Shown: positions 1 to 8,543 of the stretch, piece after piece
Layout of the letters: each line of letters starts with the position of its first letter
Numbering within the stretch: position 1 is the first letter of the stretch
DNA from: Alicyclobacillus mali
GTDB lineage: Bacteria > Bacillota > Bacilli > Alicyclobacillales > Alicyclobacillaceae
Assembly: GCF_017329565.1 (NCBI RefSeq)
Contig: NZ_JAFMTT010000003.1
Length of the DNA: 64,000 nucleotides
Strand: one strand, 5' to 3'
Position numbers and translations under genes: made by a program
The notes under the pieces: model-generated
Seen by the model: only the letters and a program-made list of their open reading frames with translations
Databases searched by the model: none
What the model was told of the DNA's origin: nothing

Positions 1-225
1 CCGTCGTTTCTCGTGAAGGAGGGCGACGTGGTGTCGGTTCGAGAGAAGAGTCGCGATAACGCTCGTCTGAAGGAGCTCGCCGAGCTGATTCCGAGCCGCA
101 CCATCCCGGCATGGCTTGAACTCGATATCGAAAACTGGACGGCAAAAGTGCTTCGCCGCCCTGCCCGCGACGAGATCGACGCCCCGGTGCAGGAGCAGCA
201 GATTGTCGAGTTCTACTCGCGTTAA
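1..225 (+). CDS. rpsD: 30S ribosomal protein S4, C-terminal part
   Basis: The reading frame is open from base 1, so the gene starts before the window; about 74 C-terminal residues of a protein normally near 200 are visible. The segment has the S4 RNA-binding domain tail (PSFLVKEGDVVSVREKS) and the family ending in IVEFYSR. S4 is a primary 16S rRNA-binding protein that nucleates 30S assembly. It sits immediately upstream of rpoA, the normal alpha-operon order in Bacillota. Confidence 0.95.
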   Translation, partial: PSFLVKEGDVVSVREKSRDNARLKELAELIPSRTIPAWLELDIENWTAKVLRRPARDEIDAPVQEQQIVEFYSR

Positions 226-296
226 TCTGGGGTGAACGCTGGATCGCCTAGCCAGCTCCGAGCGTCGACGAGTACCACTCCCAAGGAGGATTAGGA

Positions 297-1235
297 ATGA
301 TCGAGATAGAGAAGCCGCGGATCGAGATTGTGGAACAAACCGGCGACTACGGGAAGTTCGTGTGCGAACCGCTGGAGCGCGGCTACGGGACGACGCTCGG
401 CAACTCACTGCGCCGCATTTTGCTGTCCTCCATTCCGGGGGCGGCGGTGCGGTCGGTGAAAATCGAGGGCGTGCTGCACGAGTTCTCCACGATTCCTGGT
501 GTCGTCGAGGATGTCACGGAGATCATTCTCAATCTCAAACGGCTCTCGTTGAAAATTCATTCCGACGAAGAGAAGACGCTGATCATCGACGCCGTGGGCC
601 CGGGAGTGGTGACGGCTGGCGACATCCGCGCGGATTCGGACGTCGACATCATGAATCCTGACCTGCACATCGCGACGCTGACCGAGGGAGCGCGCATCTA
701 TATGGAGATGCGCGCAGGCCGGGGGCGCGGATACGTGCCGGCACACCGCAACAAGCTGGAGGAGCAGGAGATTGGGCTTATTCCCATCGACTCGTTGTAC
801 TCGCCCATTTCGCGTGTGAATTTCTCTGTCGAGAACACGCGCGTGGGTCAGATCACGGACTACGACAAACTGACGCTCGAGGTGTGGACGGACGGAAGCG
901 TGGCGCCGGACGAGGCCGTCTCGATCGGAGCGAAGATCCTGACGGAACACTTGATGCTGTTTGTCGGTCTGACGGATCGGGCGCGGGACACGGATCTCAT
1001 GGTCGAGAAGGAGAATGCGCACAACGACAAGATCCTCGACATGCCAATTGAGGAATTGGACCTGTCAGTGCGCTCCTACAACTGCCTCAAGCGCGCGGGC
1101 ATCAACACGGTGGCGGAGCTCTGCGCGAAGTCGGAAGAAGAGATGATGAAGGTCCGCAACCTCGGACGCAAATCGCTCGAGGAAGTGGTCGAGAAGTTGC
1201 ATGCACTTGGACTTAGTCTGCGCAAGGACGACTGA
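297..1235 (+). CDS. rpoA: DNA-directed RNA polymerase subunit alpha
   Basis: The 312-residue product has the full alpha-subunit layout. The N-terminal dimerisation domain (about 1-230) contains the LGNSLRRILLSS segment, and the C-terminal domain (about 245-312) contains the NCLKRAGI and RNLGRKSLEEV helices that bind UP elements and activators. It assembles as a dimer that seeds core RNA polymerase. A strong AAGGAGG lies just before the ATG. The gap to rpsD is about 70 bases with no visible terminator, and rplQ follows 27 bases later, so it is part of one ribosomal operon. Confidence 0.98.
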   Translation: MIEIEKPRIEIVEQTGDYGKFVCEPLERGYGTTLGNSLRRILLSSIPGAAVRSVKIEGVLHEFSTIPGVVEDVTEIILNLKRLSLKIHSDEEKTLIIDAVGPGVVTAGDIRADSDVDIMNPDLHIATLTEGARIYMEMRAGRGRGYVPAHRNKLEEQEIGLIPIDSLYSPISRVNFSVENTRVGQITDYDKLTLEVWTDGSVAPDEAVSIGAKILTEHLMLFVGLTDRARDTDLMVEKENAHNDKILDMPIEELDLSVRSYNCLKRAGINTVAELCAKSEEEMMKVRNLGRKSLEEVVEKLHALGLSLRKDD

Positions 1236-1262
1236 GCGATTCGCAGCAAGGGAGGGAGACGT

Positions 1263-1628
1263 ATGGCATATCGCAAGTTGAATCGGACCTCTTCGAGCCG
1301 CAAGGCGCTGTTCCGCAGCCTTGTGACGGATCTGTTACTCTACGAGCGCATTCAGACGACCGAAGCCAAGGCCAAGGAGCTGCGCTCGATTGCGGAGAAG
1401 ATGATCACGCTGGCGAAGCGGGGCGACCTGCACTCTCGCCGCCTCGTGGCTCGCTATGTGCGGCGCGAACAGCTGTCGCCGCTCGGCGAGGGTCCGGACG
1501 CCATTCAGAAGCTGTTTGGGGACATCGCGCTGCGGTACAAAGACCGCGACGGCGGGTACACGCGCATCGTAAAAGTGGGCCCGCGCCGCGGCGACGCCGC
1601 GCCGATGGTCGTCATCGAACTCGTGTGA
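1263..1628 (+). CDS. rplQ: 50S ribosomal protein L17
   Basis: This 121-residue protein has the L17 signature start (MAYRKLNRTSSSRKALFRSL) and the conserved TTEAKAKELR stretch, with normal bacterial length. L17 binds 23S rRNA near the exit-tunnel side of the large subunit. It follows rpoA as in nearly all Bacillota and its stop codon overlaps the GTG start of truA, so translation is probably coupled. Confidence 0.97.
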   Translation: MAYRKLNRTSSSRKALFRSLVTDLLLYERIQTTEAKAKELRSIAEKMITLAKRGDLHSRRLVARYVRREQLSPLGEGPDAIQKLFGDIALRYKDRDGGYTRIVKVGPRRGDAAPMVVIELV

Positions 1629-2428
1629 GGGTGGGGCTTGTGAGCCGTGGGCGCCGCATACGACTCGTGTTGGGCTATGACGGGTCGGGCTTCCACGGCT
1701 TTGCCCGTCAAGAGGGGCTTCGCACGGTGCAGGGCGTGCTCGAGGCCGAACTGCGCCGCATGCTCGGCGTGGAGATTCCCGTCGAAGGCTCTGGCCGCAC
1801 GGACAGGGGCGTGCACGCCCGCGCCCAGGTGATTCACTTTGACCTGCCCTATGGCCCGCCTGCGGGCCGCATGGTGCACGTCTTGCGTCGGCGCCTGCCT
1901 GCCGATCTGCTGCCCCGCGCGGCGGACGAGGTGGACAAGGGGTTCCATGCCCGCTTTTCCGTCGTTCGAAAGACCTACCGGTATACGCTTGACTTGGCTC
2001 CGCTCCCGGACCTCTACTGGTATCGGTACAGCTGGCACCTTCCAGAACCGCTCGATCTCGCCGCCATGCAGGACGCGGCGCGCCATCTCCTTGGCGAGCA
2101 CGATTTCACCTCGTTCTGTGCGGCCGAAGCGCCGCAGCGAGATAAGGTGCGCCGAATCGATCGCGTCGAGTTTCGGCAGGATGGATGGCGCCTTCACATC
2201 GAATTCGAGGGAAACGGATTTCTGCAGTACATGGTGCGGATCCTGGTCGGGACGCTGGTGAAGGTCGGTCGCGGGAAGGAGCGGCCGGATCGAATTCCGC
2301 TGATTATGGAAGCGCGAGACAGGCGGCTCGCCGGTGAGACGGCACCACCGCACGGCCTGTGCCTGTGGAACGTGGAGTATCCGCCCGAATACGGCGGTAA
2401 GGTCATTGATCTGGATGACGATTTATAA
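1625..2428 (+). CDS. truA: tRNA pseudouridine(38-40) synthase
   Basis: TruA isomerises uridines 38-40 in the anticodon stem of many tRNAs. The catalytic aspartate lies in the motif GRTDRGVHA (about residue 60), and the substrate-loop motif FHARFSVVRKTYRY follows. The GTG start overlaps the rplQ stop by four bases (GTGA). In most Bacillota the cobalt/folate ECF transporter genes ecfA1-ecfA2-ecfT lie between rplQ and truA; here they are absent and truA follows rplQ directly. Confidence 0.95.
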   Translation: MRVGLVSRGRRIRLVLGYDGSGFHGFARQEGLRTVQGVLEAELRRMLGVEIPVEGSGRTDRGVHARAQVIHFDLPYGPPAGRMVHVLRRRLPADLLPRAADEVDKGFHARFSVVRKTYRYTLDLAPLPDLYWYRYSWHLPEPLDLAAMQDAARHLLGEHDFTSFCAAEAPQRDKVRRIDRVEFRQDGWRLHIEFEGNGFLQYMVRILVGTLVKVGRGKERPDRIPLIMEARDRRLAGETAPPHGLCLWNVEYPPEYGGKVIDLDDDL

Positions 2429-2429
2429 T
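2424..2429 (+). promoter_or_regulatory. candidate -10 element upstream of rplM
   Basis: A perfect TATAAT overlaps the end of truA, about 80 bases before rplM. No good -35 hexamer sits 16-18 bases upstream. The AT-rich block stands out in a GC-rich region and would give rplM-rpsI their own promoter. The transcribed leader of about 70 bases would be long enough for an L13 autoregulatory leader, but I could not confirm its fold. Confidence 0.35.
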
Positions 2430-2508
2430 AAAATTGTGCAGGTATTTGACCCACTCGATTCCCCCGTTCCATCGGTAGGTCAAATTGCATCGTTCGGAGG
2501 GAACGTTG

Positions 2509-2955
2509 ATGCGTACGACATACATGGCGAAGCCCGGCTCCGTCGAGCGCAAGTGGTACGTGATTGATGCCACGGGATGGCGCGTGGGCCGCTTGGCGAC
2601 GCAGATCGCAATGATACTGCGAGGAAAGAATAAACCCGAGTTCACGCCGCACGTCGACACGGGAGACTTTGTGATCGTCGTCAACGCGGACAAGGTCGTG
2701 TTCACGGGTCGCAAACTGGATCAGAAGAAGTACTACCGTCACTCCGGTTACCCGGGTGGTCTCAAGGTGACCACGGCGCGCACCATGCTGAATACGCATC
2801 CGGAGCGCGTGCTGTACTATGCCGTGCGCGGCATGTTGCCGCACAACTCGCTCGGCCGTCAGCAGCTGAAGAAGCTCCACATCTACGCAGGGCCCGAGCA
2901 TCCGCATGCTGCACAAAAACCAATTCCGTTCGTACCCGGCGAGACGCGGGAGTAA
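2509..2955 (+). CDS. rplM: 50S ribosomal protein L13
   Basis: The start is set at the ATG giving MRTTYMAKPG, because a GGAGGG lies seven bases before it; an in-frame TTG 24 bases upstream has no such site. The product of 148 residues matches L13, with the conserved WYVIDA, GRLATQIA and GDFVIVVNA segments and the GMLPHNSLGR motif. L13 is an early-assembly protein of the 50S subunit. It is paired with rpsI 15 bases downstream, as usual. Confidence 0.97.
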   Translation: MRTTYMAKPGSVERKWYVIDATGWRVGRLATQIAMILRGKNKPEFTPHVDTGDFVIVVNADKVVFTGRKLDQKKYYRHSGYPGGLKVTTARTMLNTHPERVLYYAVRGMLPHNSLGRQQLKKLHIYAGPEHPHAAQKPIPFVPGETRE

Positions 2956-2970
2956 AGGAGGGGCTGCAAC

Positions 2971-3363
2971 TTGGCAAGCGTTCAATATTGGGCTGTGGGC
3001 CGTCGCAAGACCTCCGTCGCTCGTGTGCGCCTTCTTCCGGGCGACGGCAAAATCGTGGTGAACAAGCGGCCGATGGACGAGTACTTCGGTCTCGAGTCGC
3101 TTAAGCTGATTGTCAAGCAACCGCTGCTGCTCACCGACACCGTTGGTCAGTATGATGTGCACGTGAACGTTCGCGGCGGCGGGATCTCCGGGCAGGCGGG
3201 AGCTATCCGTCACGGCATTGCGCGTGCCCTGCTGAAGGTGGATCCGAATCTTCGCTCGCCGCTGAAGCGCGCTGGGCTCTTGACGCGCGATGCGCGCATG
3301 AAGGAGCGTAAGAAGTACGGACTCAAGGCCGCTCGTCGCGCGCCTCAGTTCTCGAAGCGCTGA
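2971..3363 (+). CDS. rpsI: 30S ribosomal protein S9
   Basis: The 130-residue product has the S9 hallmarks: YWAVGRRKTSVARV near the start, GGGISGQAGAIRHGIARAL in the middle and the basic tail ending in SKR that reaches the P-site tRNA anticodon. Translation starts at a TTG, supported by AAAGGAGGGG seven bases upstream. It ends the ribosomal block; a strong terminator follows. Confidence 0.97.
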   Translation: MASVQYWAVGRRKTSVARVRLLPGDGKIVVNKRPMDEYFGLESLKLIVKQPLLLTDTVGQYDVHVNVRGGGISGQAGAIRHGIARALLKVDPNLRSPLKRAGLLTRDARMKERKKYGLKAARRAPQFSKR

Positions 3364-3396
3364 CTTGTGCGAAACGCGGCGGCGCGTTGTATTGGA

Positions 3397-3441
3397 GGGC
3401 TGTTTCCGCCCAGCTTTCGCTGGGATGGAAACGGCCCTTTT
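3397..3441 (+). terminator. Rho-independent terminator after rpsI
   Basis: A long interrupted hairpin (GGGC, GTTTCC and CCCAGC arms closing on a TTTC loop) is followed by TTTT. It separates the ribosomal operon from cwlD. Confidence 0.85.
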
Positions 3442-3582
3442 ATGCGTTTGGGCGCTCTGGATCCCAGGTCGACGATGGCTGATGCCGGACCGAAATAGCG
3501 GACGCCACCAGTGCCGAGGACATGATCTCTCCCTCGTCTGCGCACACTGTGGTCAGCGAGTTGCGCCGGGGGAGGCATGGAC

Positions 3583-4356
3583 ATGCACGGGAAACACAGG
3601 CACGTGCCGCTCGCCTTCGCCGCAATGGCGATGCTGGTAGGGGCGACGTCGCTGTTCCCGCCTGCTCAGGAGGCGAGGGCGGCATGGTTTCGGCCGCTTC
3701 AGCATAAGGTGAATCCAAGCACGCAATCGACCGGTATCCAGGGAAAAGTGATTGTCGTGGACGCCGGCCACGGCGGGCGCGACTCGGGCGCCAGGGGCGT
3801 CGGCGGCATCGAGGAGAAGCAAATCACGCTCGCGGTGGCGCAGAAGCTCGCTCGTTACCTGCAGCAGGGCGGCGCCATCGTCATTATGACCAGGACTGCA
3901 GACACCGACCTCGCCACAGAGCGCGATCGCGCCATGAAGCAGCGCCACTTGGGCGATCTGCGGGGCAGATTGAACGTGGTCCGCCGCCAGCGAGTCGACG
4001 CGTTCGTATCGATACACTGCAACAGCGCGCCTTCTCCGGACTGGCGCGGTGCCCAGGTCCTGTACCTGAAGACCAATCCGCACGCCAAGCAGCTCGCCAC
4101 GATCATGCAGGAGGCGTTTCGATCCGAGCTTCTGCCGACGCACCGGGACGTACAGTCGAATCGGACACTCTTCCTGCTTAAGCGGATCGAAGGGCCCACG
4201 GTACTGGCGGAGATCGGCTTTGTTTCGAATCCTGACGAAGCGCGCGCGCTCACCACGGGCGCCTACCAGGAGCGCGTCGCCTTTGCGATGTATCAGGCGC
4301 TGGTTCGCTACTTCAGCGATCCGGCCGCACAGCACGTGGCGGAGGGTGGCGGCTGA
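3583..4356 (+). CDS. cwlD: N-acetylmuramoyl-L-alanine amidase CwlD (germination/cortex)
   Basis: A signal peptide (about residues 1-33, ending near ARAAW) precedes an Amidase_3 domain. Zinc-site signatures are visible: VVDAGHGGRDSGA, the glutamate in GGIEEKQITL, SIHCNSA and LAEIGFVSNPDEA. CwlD removes stem peptides from muramic acid so that muramic-delta-lactam can form in the spore cortex together with PdaA. The second ATG is chosen because GGAGG lies seven bases before it; the ATG six bases earlier overlaps that site. The position between rpsI and the Mrp/SalA gene matches Bacillus. Confidence 0.92.
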   Translation: MHGKHRHVPLAFAAMAMLVGATSLFPPAQEARAAWFRPLQHKVNPSTQSTGIQGKVIVVDAGHGGRDSGARGVGGIEEKQITLAVAQKLARYLQQGGAIVIMTRTADTDLATERDRAMKQRHLGDLRGRLNVVRRQRVDAFVSIHCNSAPSPDWRGAQVLYLKTNPHAKQLATIMQEAFRSELLPTHRDVQSNRTLFLLKRIEGPTVLAEIGFVSNPDEARALTTGAYQERVAFAMYQALVRYFSDPAAQHVAEGGG

Positions 4357-4377
4357 TCGCATAGGGAGGGAGTCACA

Positions 4378-4839
4378 GTGCGGCGGCGCGGACGGGCGGG
4401 GCTCATGGTCGCTGCACTCGGGGGTCTGGTTCTCATGGCCTGGTCTCCCCTGGTGGCCGACTTTGTAGGGCGACCTGCATCCGCCGCGCGCGCGGAGACG
4501 CCCTCGGGCCCCGCGCTGCCGCTTGTCCTTGAACGGGCGCCCTTCGACTGGGAAGGGCGCCCTGTGTACGTCCTGATCAACCGGTCCTCTCTGACGCTCA
4601 CACACATCGTCATTCAGAGTTGGGAAGGCGATCTCCTCCCTCTGCTCTACATTGGCGAGCGGCCCCCGTCGTCCGTCCCATCGCACCCACTCGCCCATCC
4701 GCCATATACGCTCAATCCCGGCTACTCCGTATGGTTCGTGGGGCAGGAGCAGCCGCGGCCCCGCTACGTGATCAACTGGCTGGATCAAGGCGTGAACTCG
4801 TACCAGGTGGTCTCCGCGCGTTTGGTTTCCCCCGCCTGA
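4378..4839 (+). CDS. secreted protein of unknown function
   Basis: The 153-residue product starts at a GTG behind AGGGAGGGA. It has a basic N-terminus, one hydrophobic segment (about 8-30) and an Ala-rich stretch resembling a signal-peptidase site near residue 40. The remainder, about 110 residues, is proline-rich with beta-type hydrophobic patterning and few charges. I do not recognise a family. It lies between cwlD and mrp/salA, where Bacillus has no equivalent that I know of, so a cell-envelope or spore role is only a guess by position. Confidence 0.7.
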   Translation: MRRRGRAGLMVAALGGLVLMAWSPLVADFVGRPASAARAETPSGPALPLVLERAPFDWEGRPVYVLINRSSLTLTHIVIQSWEGDLLPLLYIGERPPSSVPSHPLAHPPYTLNPGYSVWFVGQEQPRPRYVINWLDQGVNSYQVVSARLVSPA

Positions 4840-4908
4840 TGATGTACACTAAACGCAGTGTCGCCTATGTTTTTCGATGTGTTTGCGGACAAGGGGGTTT
4901 TTCGATAG

Positions 4909-6006
4909 ATGGTGACTCGCGAGCAGGTCATCGAGGCGCTCCGGGACGTCAAGGATCCGGAGGTCGGCCGCAGCATCGTGGAATTGGACATGGTGCCGTC
5001 GGTCGAGATCGAGGGCGGAAAGGTCACCGTGGACGTGCTGCTCACCATCCGCGGTTGCCCGCTATCGAACGTCATTGAGCGGGAGATCCGGGAGCGCCTG
5101 TCGCAACTCGACGGCGTGACCGATATTGAGGTCCGTGTGGGCCACATGACCGACCAACAGCGCGCGCAGTTCGCCGCCAAGGTGCGCGGCATGGGACGTG
5201 CGAACGCCGAGGCCCAGCAGGCGGAGCTGCCGCCCATTCTGCGCCAGCAGGGGCGCCAATTCCTCGCCATCGCCTCCGGCAAGGGAGGGGTCGGCAAGTC
5301 CACCGTAACGGCCAACTTGGCGGTGGCTCTGGCCCGTAAGGGCTATCGGGTGGCTCTCATCGACGCCGACATCTACGGCTTCAGCATTCCGGTGATCTTC
5401 GGCATAGAGGGCGTGAAGCCGGCGACCATCGAAGATTTGATCATGCCCGTGCAGGCTGAGGGCGTGAAGATCATGTCCATGCAGTTCTTCGTGCCTGAGA
5501 ACACGCCCGTCGTGTGGCGCGGACCCATGCTGGGCAAGACGCTGCGCAGCTTCTTCGGGCAGGTCCACTGGGGCGACGTGGATATCGTGCTGCTGGATCT
5601 GCCGCCCGGCACAGGGGACGTGGCACTGGACGTTCACACGCTTCTGCCACAGAGCAAGCAACTTATCGTCACCACGCCACAGGCCGCCGCGGCCGAGGTT
5701 GCGGTGCGCGCGGGCCTGATGGGCGTGCGCACGAACCACCAGGTCATCGGCGTGGTCGAAAACATGGCCTACTTCGTGTGCGACTCGTGCGGCGAGACCT
5801 CGTATCTGTTTGGCAGGGGCGGTGGCGAGCGCGTCGCCGCGGCGCTCAACACCACGCTCCTCGCCGAGATCCCGATTGCGAATCAGGAGAAGGAGCGCGC
5901 CGACATCTTCTCCGCCGACTCGCTGCACGGCCAGGTTTTCGGTAAGCTGGCCGATCGCGTCGCGGAGGCCATGGGCCTCGCACAGAACCGCGAGCTGCGG
6001 GCGTGA
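4909..6006 (+). CDS. salA: Mrp/ApbC-type iron-sulfur carrier ATPase (SalA-like)
   Basis: Two domains are visible. Residues 1-80 are a MIP18/DUF59 domain with the RGCPL motif, and the rest is a ParA/MinD-like P-loop ATPase with the deviant Walker A GKGGVGKST at 123-132 and DLPPGTGD further on. A CDSCG pair near residue 290 fits the cluster-binding CxxC of Mrp proteins. Family members carry Fe-S clusters; in Bacillus the gene here is called SalA and affects scoC expression. Position next to cwlD and gerD supports that orthology. Confidence 0.92.
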   Translation: MVTREQVIEALRDVKDPEVGRSIVELDMVPSVEIEGGKVTVDVLLTIRGCPLSNVIEREIRERLSQLDGVTDIEVRVGHMTDQQRAQFAAKVRGMGRANAEAQQAELPPILRQQGRQFLAIASGKGGVGKSTVTANLAVALARKGYRVALIDADIYGFSIPVIFGIEGVKPATIEDLIMPVQAEGVKIMSMQFFVPENTPVVWRGPMLGKTLRSFFGQVHWGDVDIVLLDLPPGTGDVALDVHTLLPQSKQLIVTTPQAAAAEVAVRAGLMGVRTNHQVIGVVENMAYFVCDSCGETSYLFGRGGGERVAAALNTTLLAEIPIANQEKERADIFSADSLHGQVFGKLADRVAEAMGLAQNRELRA

Positions 6007-6106
6007 TCGCGTCGCTCCGGATTGAAATGTCAAACGGCACAAGTGCGCCAGGCGAAGACATGGCACGGCGCGCTTGTGCCGCTTTGCTGTATGGCCGGTC
6101 CGGCCA

Positions 6107-6781
6107 TCATGAAGAAGACGATCCCGACTCGTCCGACGAGTTGCTCGACTTGTCCTGAGATCCGCCCTTTTCCCCCTGGCCTTGTCCTCCGGCGGTGGCC
6201 TGTCCGGCCTGCATCGCTTTCTGCACGGCATCCTGAACCGTCTGCTGGAACTGGACCTGGAACGTCGGCGAGGCGAGGGTCTGGAGAATCACCTTCTGCA
6301 GTTCAGAACGAAATTCAGGTCCCTGCATCATCGTCTGCAGGGACTTCATAAACTCGTTGGACTGCAGCAGCACCAACATGTCCTGCTGAAAGTTTGGATC
6401 CTTCATCAGGTTCTCGACTGTATCCTTGAGCTCGGGCTGCGCCGCCTTGGCAAGCGCCGCGGCGAATTGCGGGTCCTTGGCGGCCTCCGTCAGGAAGGTC
6501 TGGGTCTGCTTCGACTGGATGAAGTCGGTGAGCGCCTGTTTCACCTCGTCCGGCGACGCGACGAGCTGGCTTTTGAATTCCGGATTTTTCAGGGTGTCCA
6601 ACAGCGCCTGCTGGCCTTCCTTCGAATTGAGGATGTCCACGACCATCTGCTTCGTTTGTGTGTAATTCCCGCCCCCGCCTTCTCCGCTTGCGCTCACGTC
6701 AGCCCCGGCGTTCATGCCACAGCCAGTGACGGCGAGAGCCGCGAGCCCGATTGCCACGAGGCGCGCAAGCCTGCTGTTCAC
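6107..6781 (-). CDS. gerD: spore germination lipoprotein GerD
   Basis: The N-terminus is a lipoprotein signal with lipobox VTGC at about residue 21. The rest is a Gln/Lys-rich helical protein with repeated segments such as KNPEFKSQL, KDPQFAAAL, KDPNFQQDM and QGPEFRSEL, a pattern typical of GerD, followed by a Gly/Ser-rich disordered tail. GerD is an inner-membrane scaffold of the nutrient-receptor germinosome. It faces mrp/salA tail to tail and precedes pdaB; the Bacillus kbaA gene that normally lies between gerD and pdaB is missing here. Confidence 0.9.
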   Translation of the reverse strand: MNSRLARLVAIGLAALAVTGCGMNAGADVSASGEGGGGNYTQTKQMVVDILNSKEGQQALLDTLKNPEFKSQLVASPDEVKQALTDFIQSKQTQTFLTEAAKDPQFAAALAKAAQPELKDTVENLMKDPNFQQDMLVLLQSNEFMKSLQTMMQGPEFRSELQKVILQTLASPTFQVQFQQTVQDAVQKAMQAGQATAGGQGQGEKGGSQDKSSNSSDESGSSSS

Positions 6782-6869
6782 GCGAAGCCCCTCCTCAACA
6801 CCCGGTTTATCGTCAGTATGCGAATCGCTCCGCCGACCTATCCCTGAGCAAAGCGCCGCGCCGCATGGC

Positions 6870-7622
6870 TCACTGGACCATGGACTTCACCTTTGCGCCC
6901 GCGAGGAGTTCGGAGACCGTCACGAACTGATACCCCTGCTGGCGCAGGTTTTCCACGATCCGCGGCAGCGCTTCCACAATCTGCTTCGACGAATCGCTCG
7001 CGTGCATCAGCACGATGTCGCCCGGCACGACCCGCTTCGTCACCCGGTTCACAATGGCGTCCACGCCTGGGTTCTTCCAGTCGAGCGAGTCTGTGTTCCA
7101 CTGCACCACCGTGTAGCCCATGCTCGTCAGGCAGCGTATGACACGCGGGTTCAGGTCGCCGTTCGGCGTCCGGAACAGCTTCGGTTTGACGCCCGTGACC
7201 TGCTGAATGGCCTTGTCCGCAAGCATCGCCTGCTCTCGGATCCAGGAATCCGGGTAATTCGAATAATCCTTGTGCAGGTAGCCGTGGCTCCCGATTTCAT
7301 ACCCCATGGCCTTGATCTTCTTGGCGATCTCGGGATGGTGCATCGTCCAAGGACCGCTCAGAAAGAACGTCGCCTTCGTCACGCCGCATTTCTTCAATGT
7401 CTCCAAGACCGGCTCGGGCGTGCGGTGCCCCCACGAGATGTCAAACGTGAGCGCAACCACTTTTTCCTTCGTGTCCACCTTATACACGGCCCTCGGCGCC
7501 TGAGCCTTCGTATCGGCGGCCCGCACCGCCGCGGGTTGCAGGCTCATGCATGAGAAGGCGCACACGCATGCGGCCGTGAGCGCGGCCACGCCCGCGCGAA
7601 GTCGCTTCCAGAAGCTCCGCAT
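6870..7622 (-). CDS. pdaB: polysaccharide deacetylase PdaB (sporulation)
   Basis: The 250-residue product has a signal/anchor segment (about 10-35) and a NodB homology domain. The catalytic motif 1 is ALTFDISWG, where the second aspartate of the usual TFDD is isoleucine, as in PdaB-type proteins; motif 2 is SHGYLHKDY and later motifs are FRTPNG and LMHAS. PdaB is required for long-term spore maintenance. The start is the ATG giving MRSFWKR, with GGGAGG seven bases upstream; the frame stays open upstream far into other genes, but that extension is not coding. Confidence 0.9.
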   Translation of the reverse strand: MRSFWKRLRAGVAALTAACVCAFSCMSLQPAAVRAADTKAQAPRAVYKVDTKEKVVALTFDISWGHRTPEPVLETLKKCGVTKATFFLSGPWTMHHPEIAKKIKAMGYEIGSHGYLHKDYSNYPDSWIREQAMLADKAIQQVTGVKPKLFRTPNGDLNPRVIRCLTSMGYTVVQWNTDSLDWKNPGVDAIVNRVTKRVVPGDIVLMHASDSSKQIVEALPRIVENLRQQGYQFVTVSELLAGAKVKSMVQ

Positions 7623-7772
7623 TGGCCAACCTCCCTTTGGATTCTGCCTGCAGTGTTTGCAGCAGCCACACCTCCTATGCGATCTCGCCACTGGCACGTG
7701 GGCACCTCCTGTGACCAATCGCGGGGTAAGCCCATAGCTTACGATCAGCGACTCACCAAGGAGGCGATGGTC

Positions 7773-8456
7773 ATGCTGATGCTCGCGCTCGGAGATTCCA
7801 TTACATACGGCTACGGTGCGAGTGCGCCGGAGAAAAGGTTTGCGGATCGCCTGCGCGCTCGCTTCGCTCGCCAGGTCCGCGCGACGCTGCATATCCAGGC
7901 GAAGCCCGGCTGGACCGCGAGGCAGCTGTTCAAATCGCTTCAGGATCTCCCGCCCTGCATCGTCGAGGAAGCCGAGATCGTCACCCTCATGATTGGCGGA
8001 AACGATCTCCTCCGCAGCGCTCCGGTCCTCCTCACGCGGCGCGCCGACCTGATCCAGGACATCATGCGCCGCTCTGAGGAGGACGTCGAACGCCTCGTGG
8101 AGTGGTGTAAGCGGCCGCACAGCACGTTCGGCATTGCGACGCTCTACAATCCCTTTCCGAATTTCGCCCTGGCGGAGGAGGTGACGCAGGAGTATAACGA
8201 TCGCGTCCGCCGGATCGCGCTGAGACACGGGCTTGTGGTGGTCGAGACGTACAAGGCGTTTCGCGGGCACGAACCGGACTACGTCGAGCACTACCGAAGT
8301 GGTCAGTTTCGGGACCTGCGCCTGTTCCGCAATCCCATTCACCCCACGGACGAGGGACACGAGGCCCTCGCGAAGGCGTTTTTTCGCGCGCTGCAGCGGG
8401 CGCGATCGAAGGAACGGGCGAGGGCCGCACGGAGGCGGGCTGCGTGGCGGGCGTGA
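7773..8456 (+). CDS. SGNH/GDSL-family esterase
   Basis: The 227-residue product has the SGNH blocks: LALGDSITYG at the N-terminus (nucleophile serine), the GGND asparagine motif MIGGNDLL, and HPTDEGHEAL near the C-terminus with the catalytic Asp and His. These enzymes hydrolyse ester bonds of lipids or acylated sugars. There is no signal peptide, so it is probably cytoplasmic. The start is the ATG eight bases after AAGGAGG; a nearer ATG six bases upstream is also possible. The frame extends further upstream, but that part has no ribosome-binding site. The physiological substrate is unknown. Confidence 0.85.
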   Translation: MLMLALGDSITYGYGASAPEKRFADRLRARFARQVRATLHIQAKPGWTARQLFKSLQDLPPCIVEEAEIVTLMIGGNDLLRSAPVLLTRRADLIQDIMRRSEEDVERLVEWCKRPHSTFGIATLYNPFPNFALAEEVTQEYNDRVRRIALRHGLVVVETYKAFRGHEPDYVEHYRSGQFRDLRLFRNPIHPTDEGHEALAKAFFRALQRARSKERARAARRRAAWRA

Positions 8457-8543
8457 ACACGCGGATGGAAGTGACTGTCTTGACTCGGGGGCTCGGGTAG
8501 GAAACAATGGGAACGAGACTCCCCGACGGGCAGGGGGCTTTGT

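Noticed and set aside
3345..3718. Short frames on both strands between rpsI and cwlD
   Set aside because: They overlap the terminator and the cwlD signal-peptide region and have no recognisable features.
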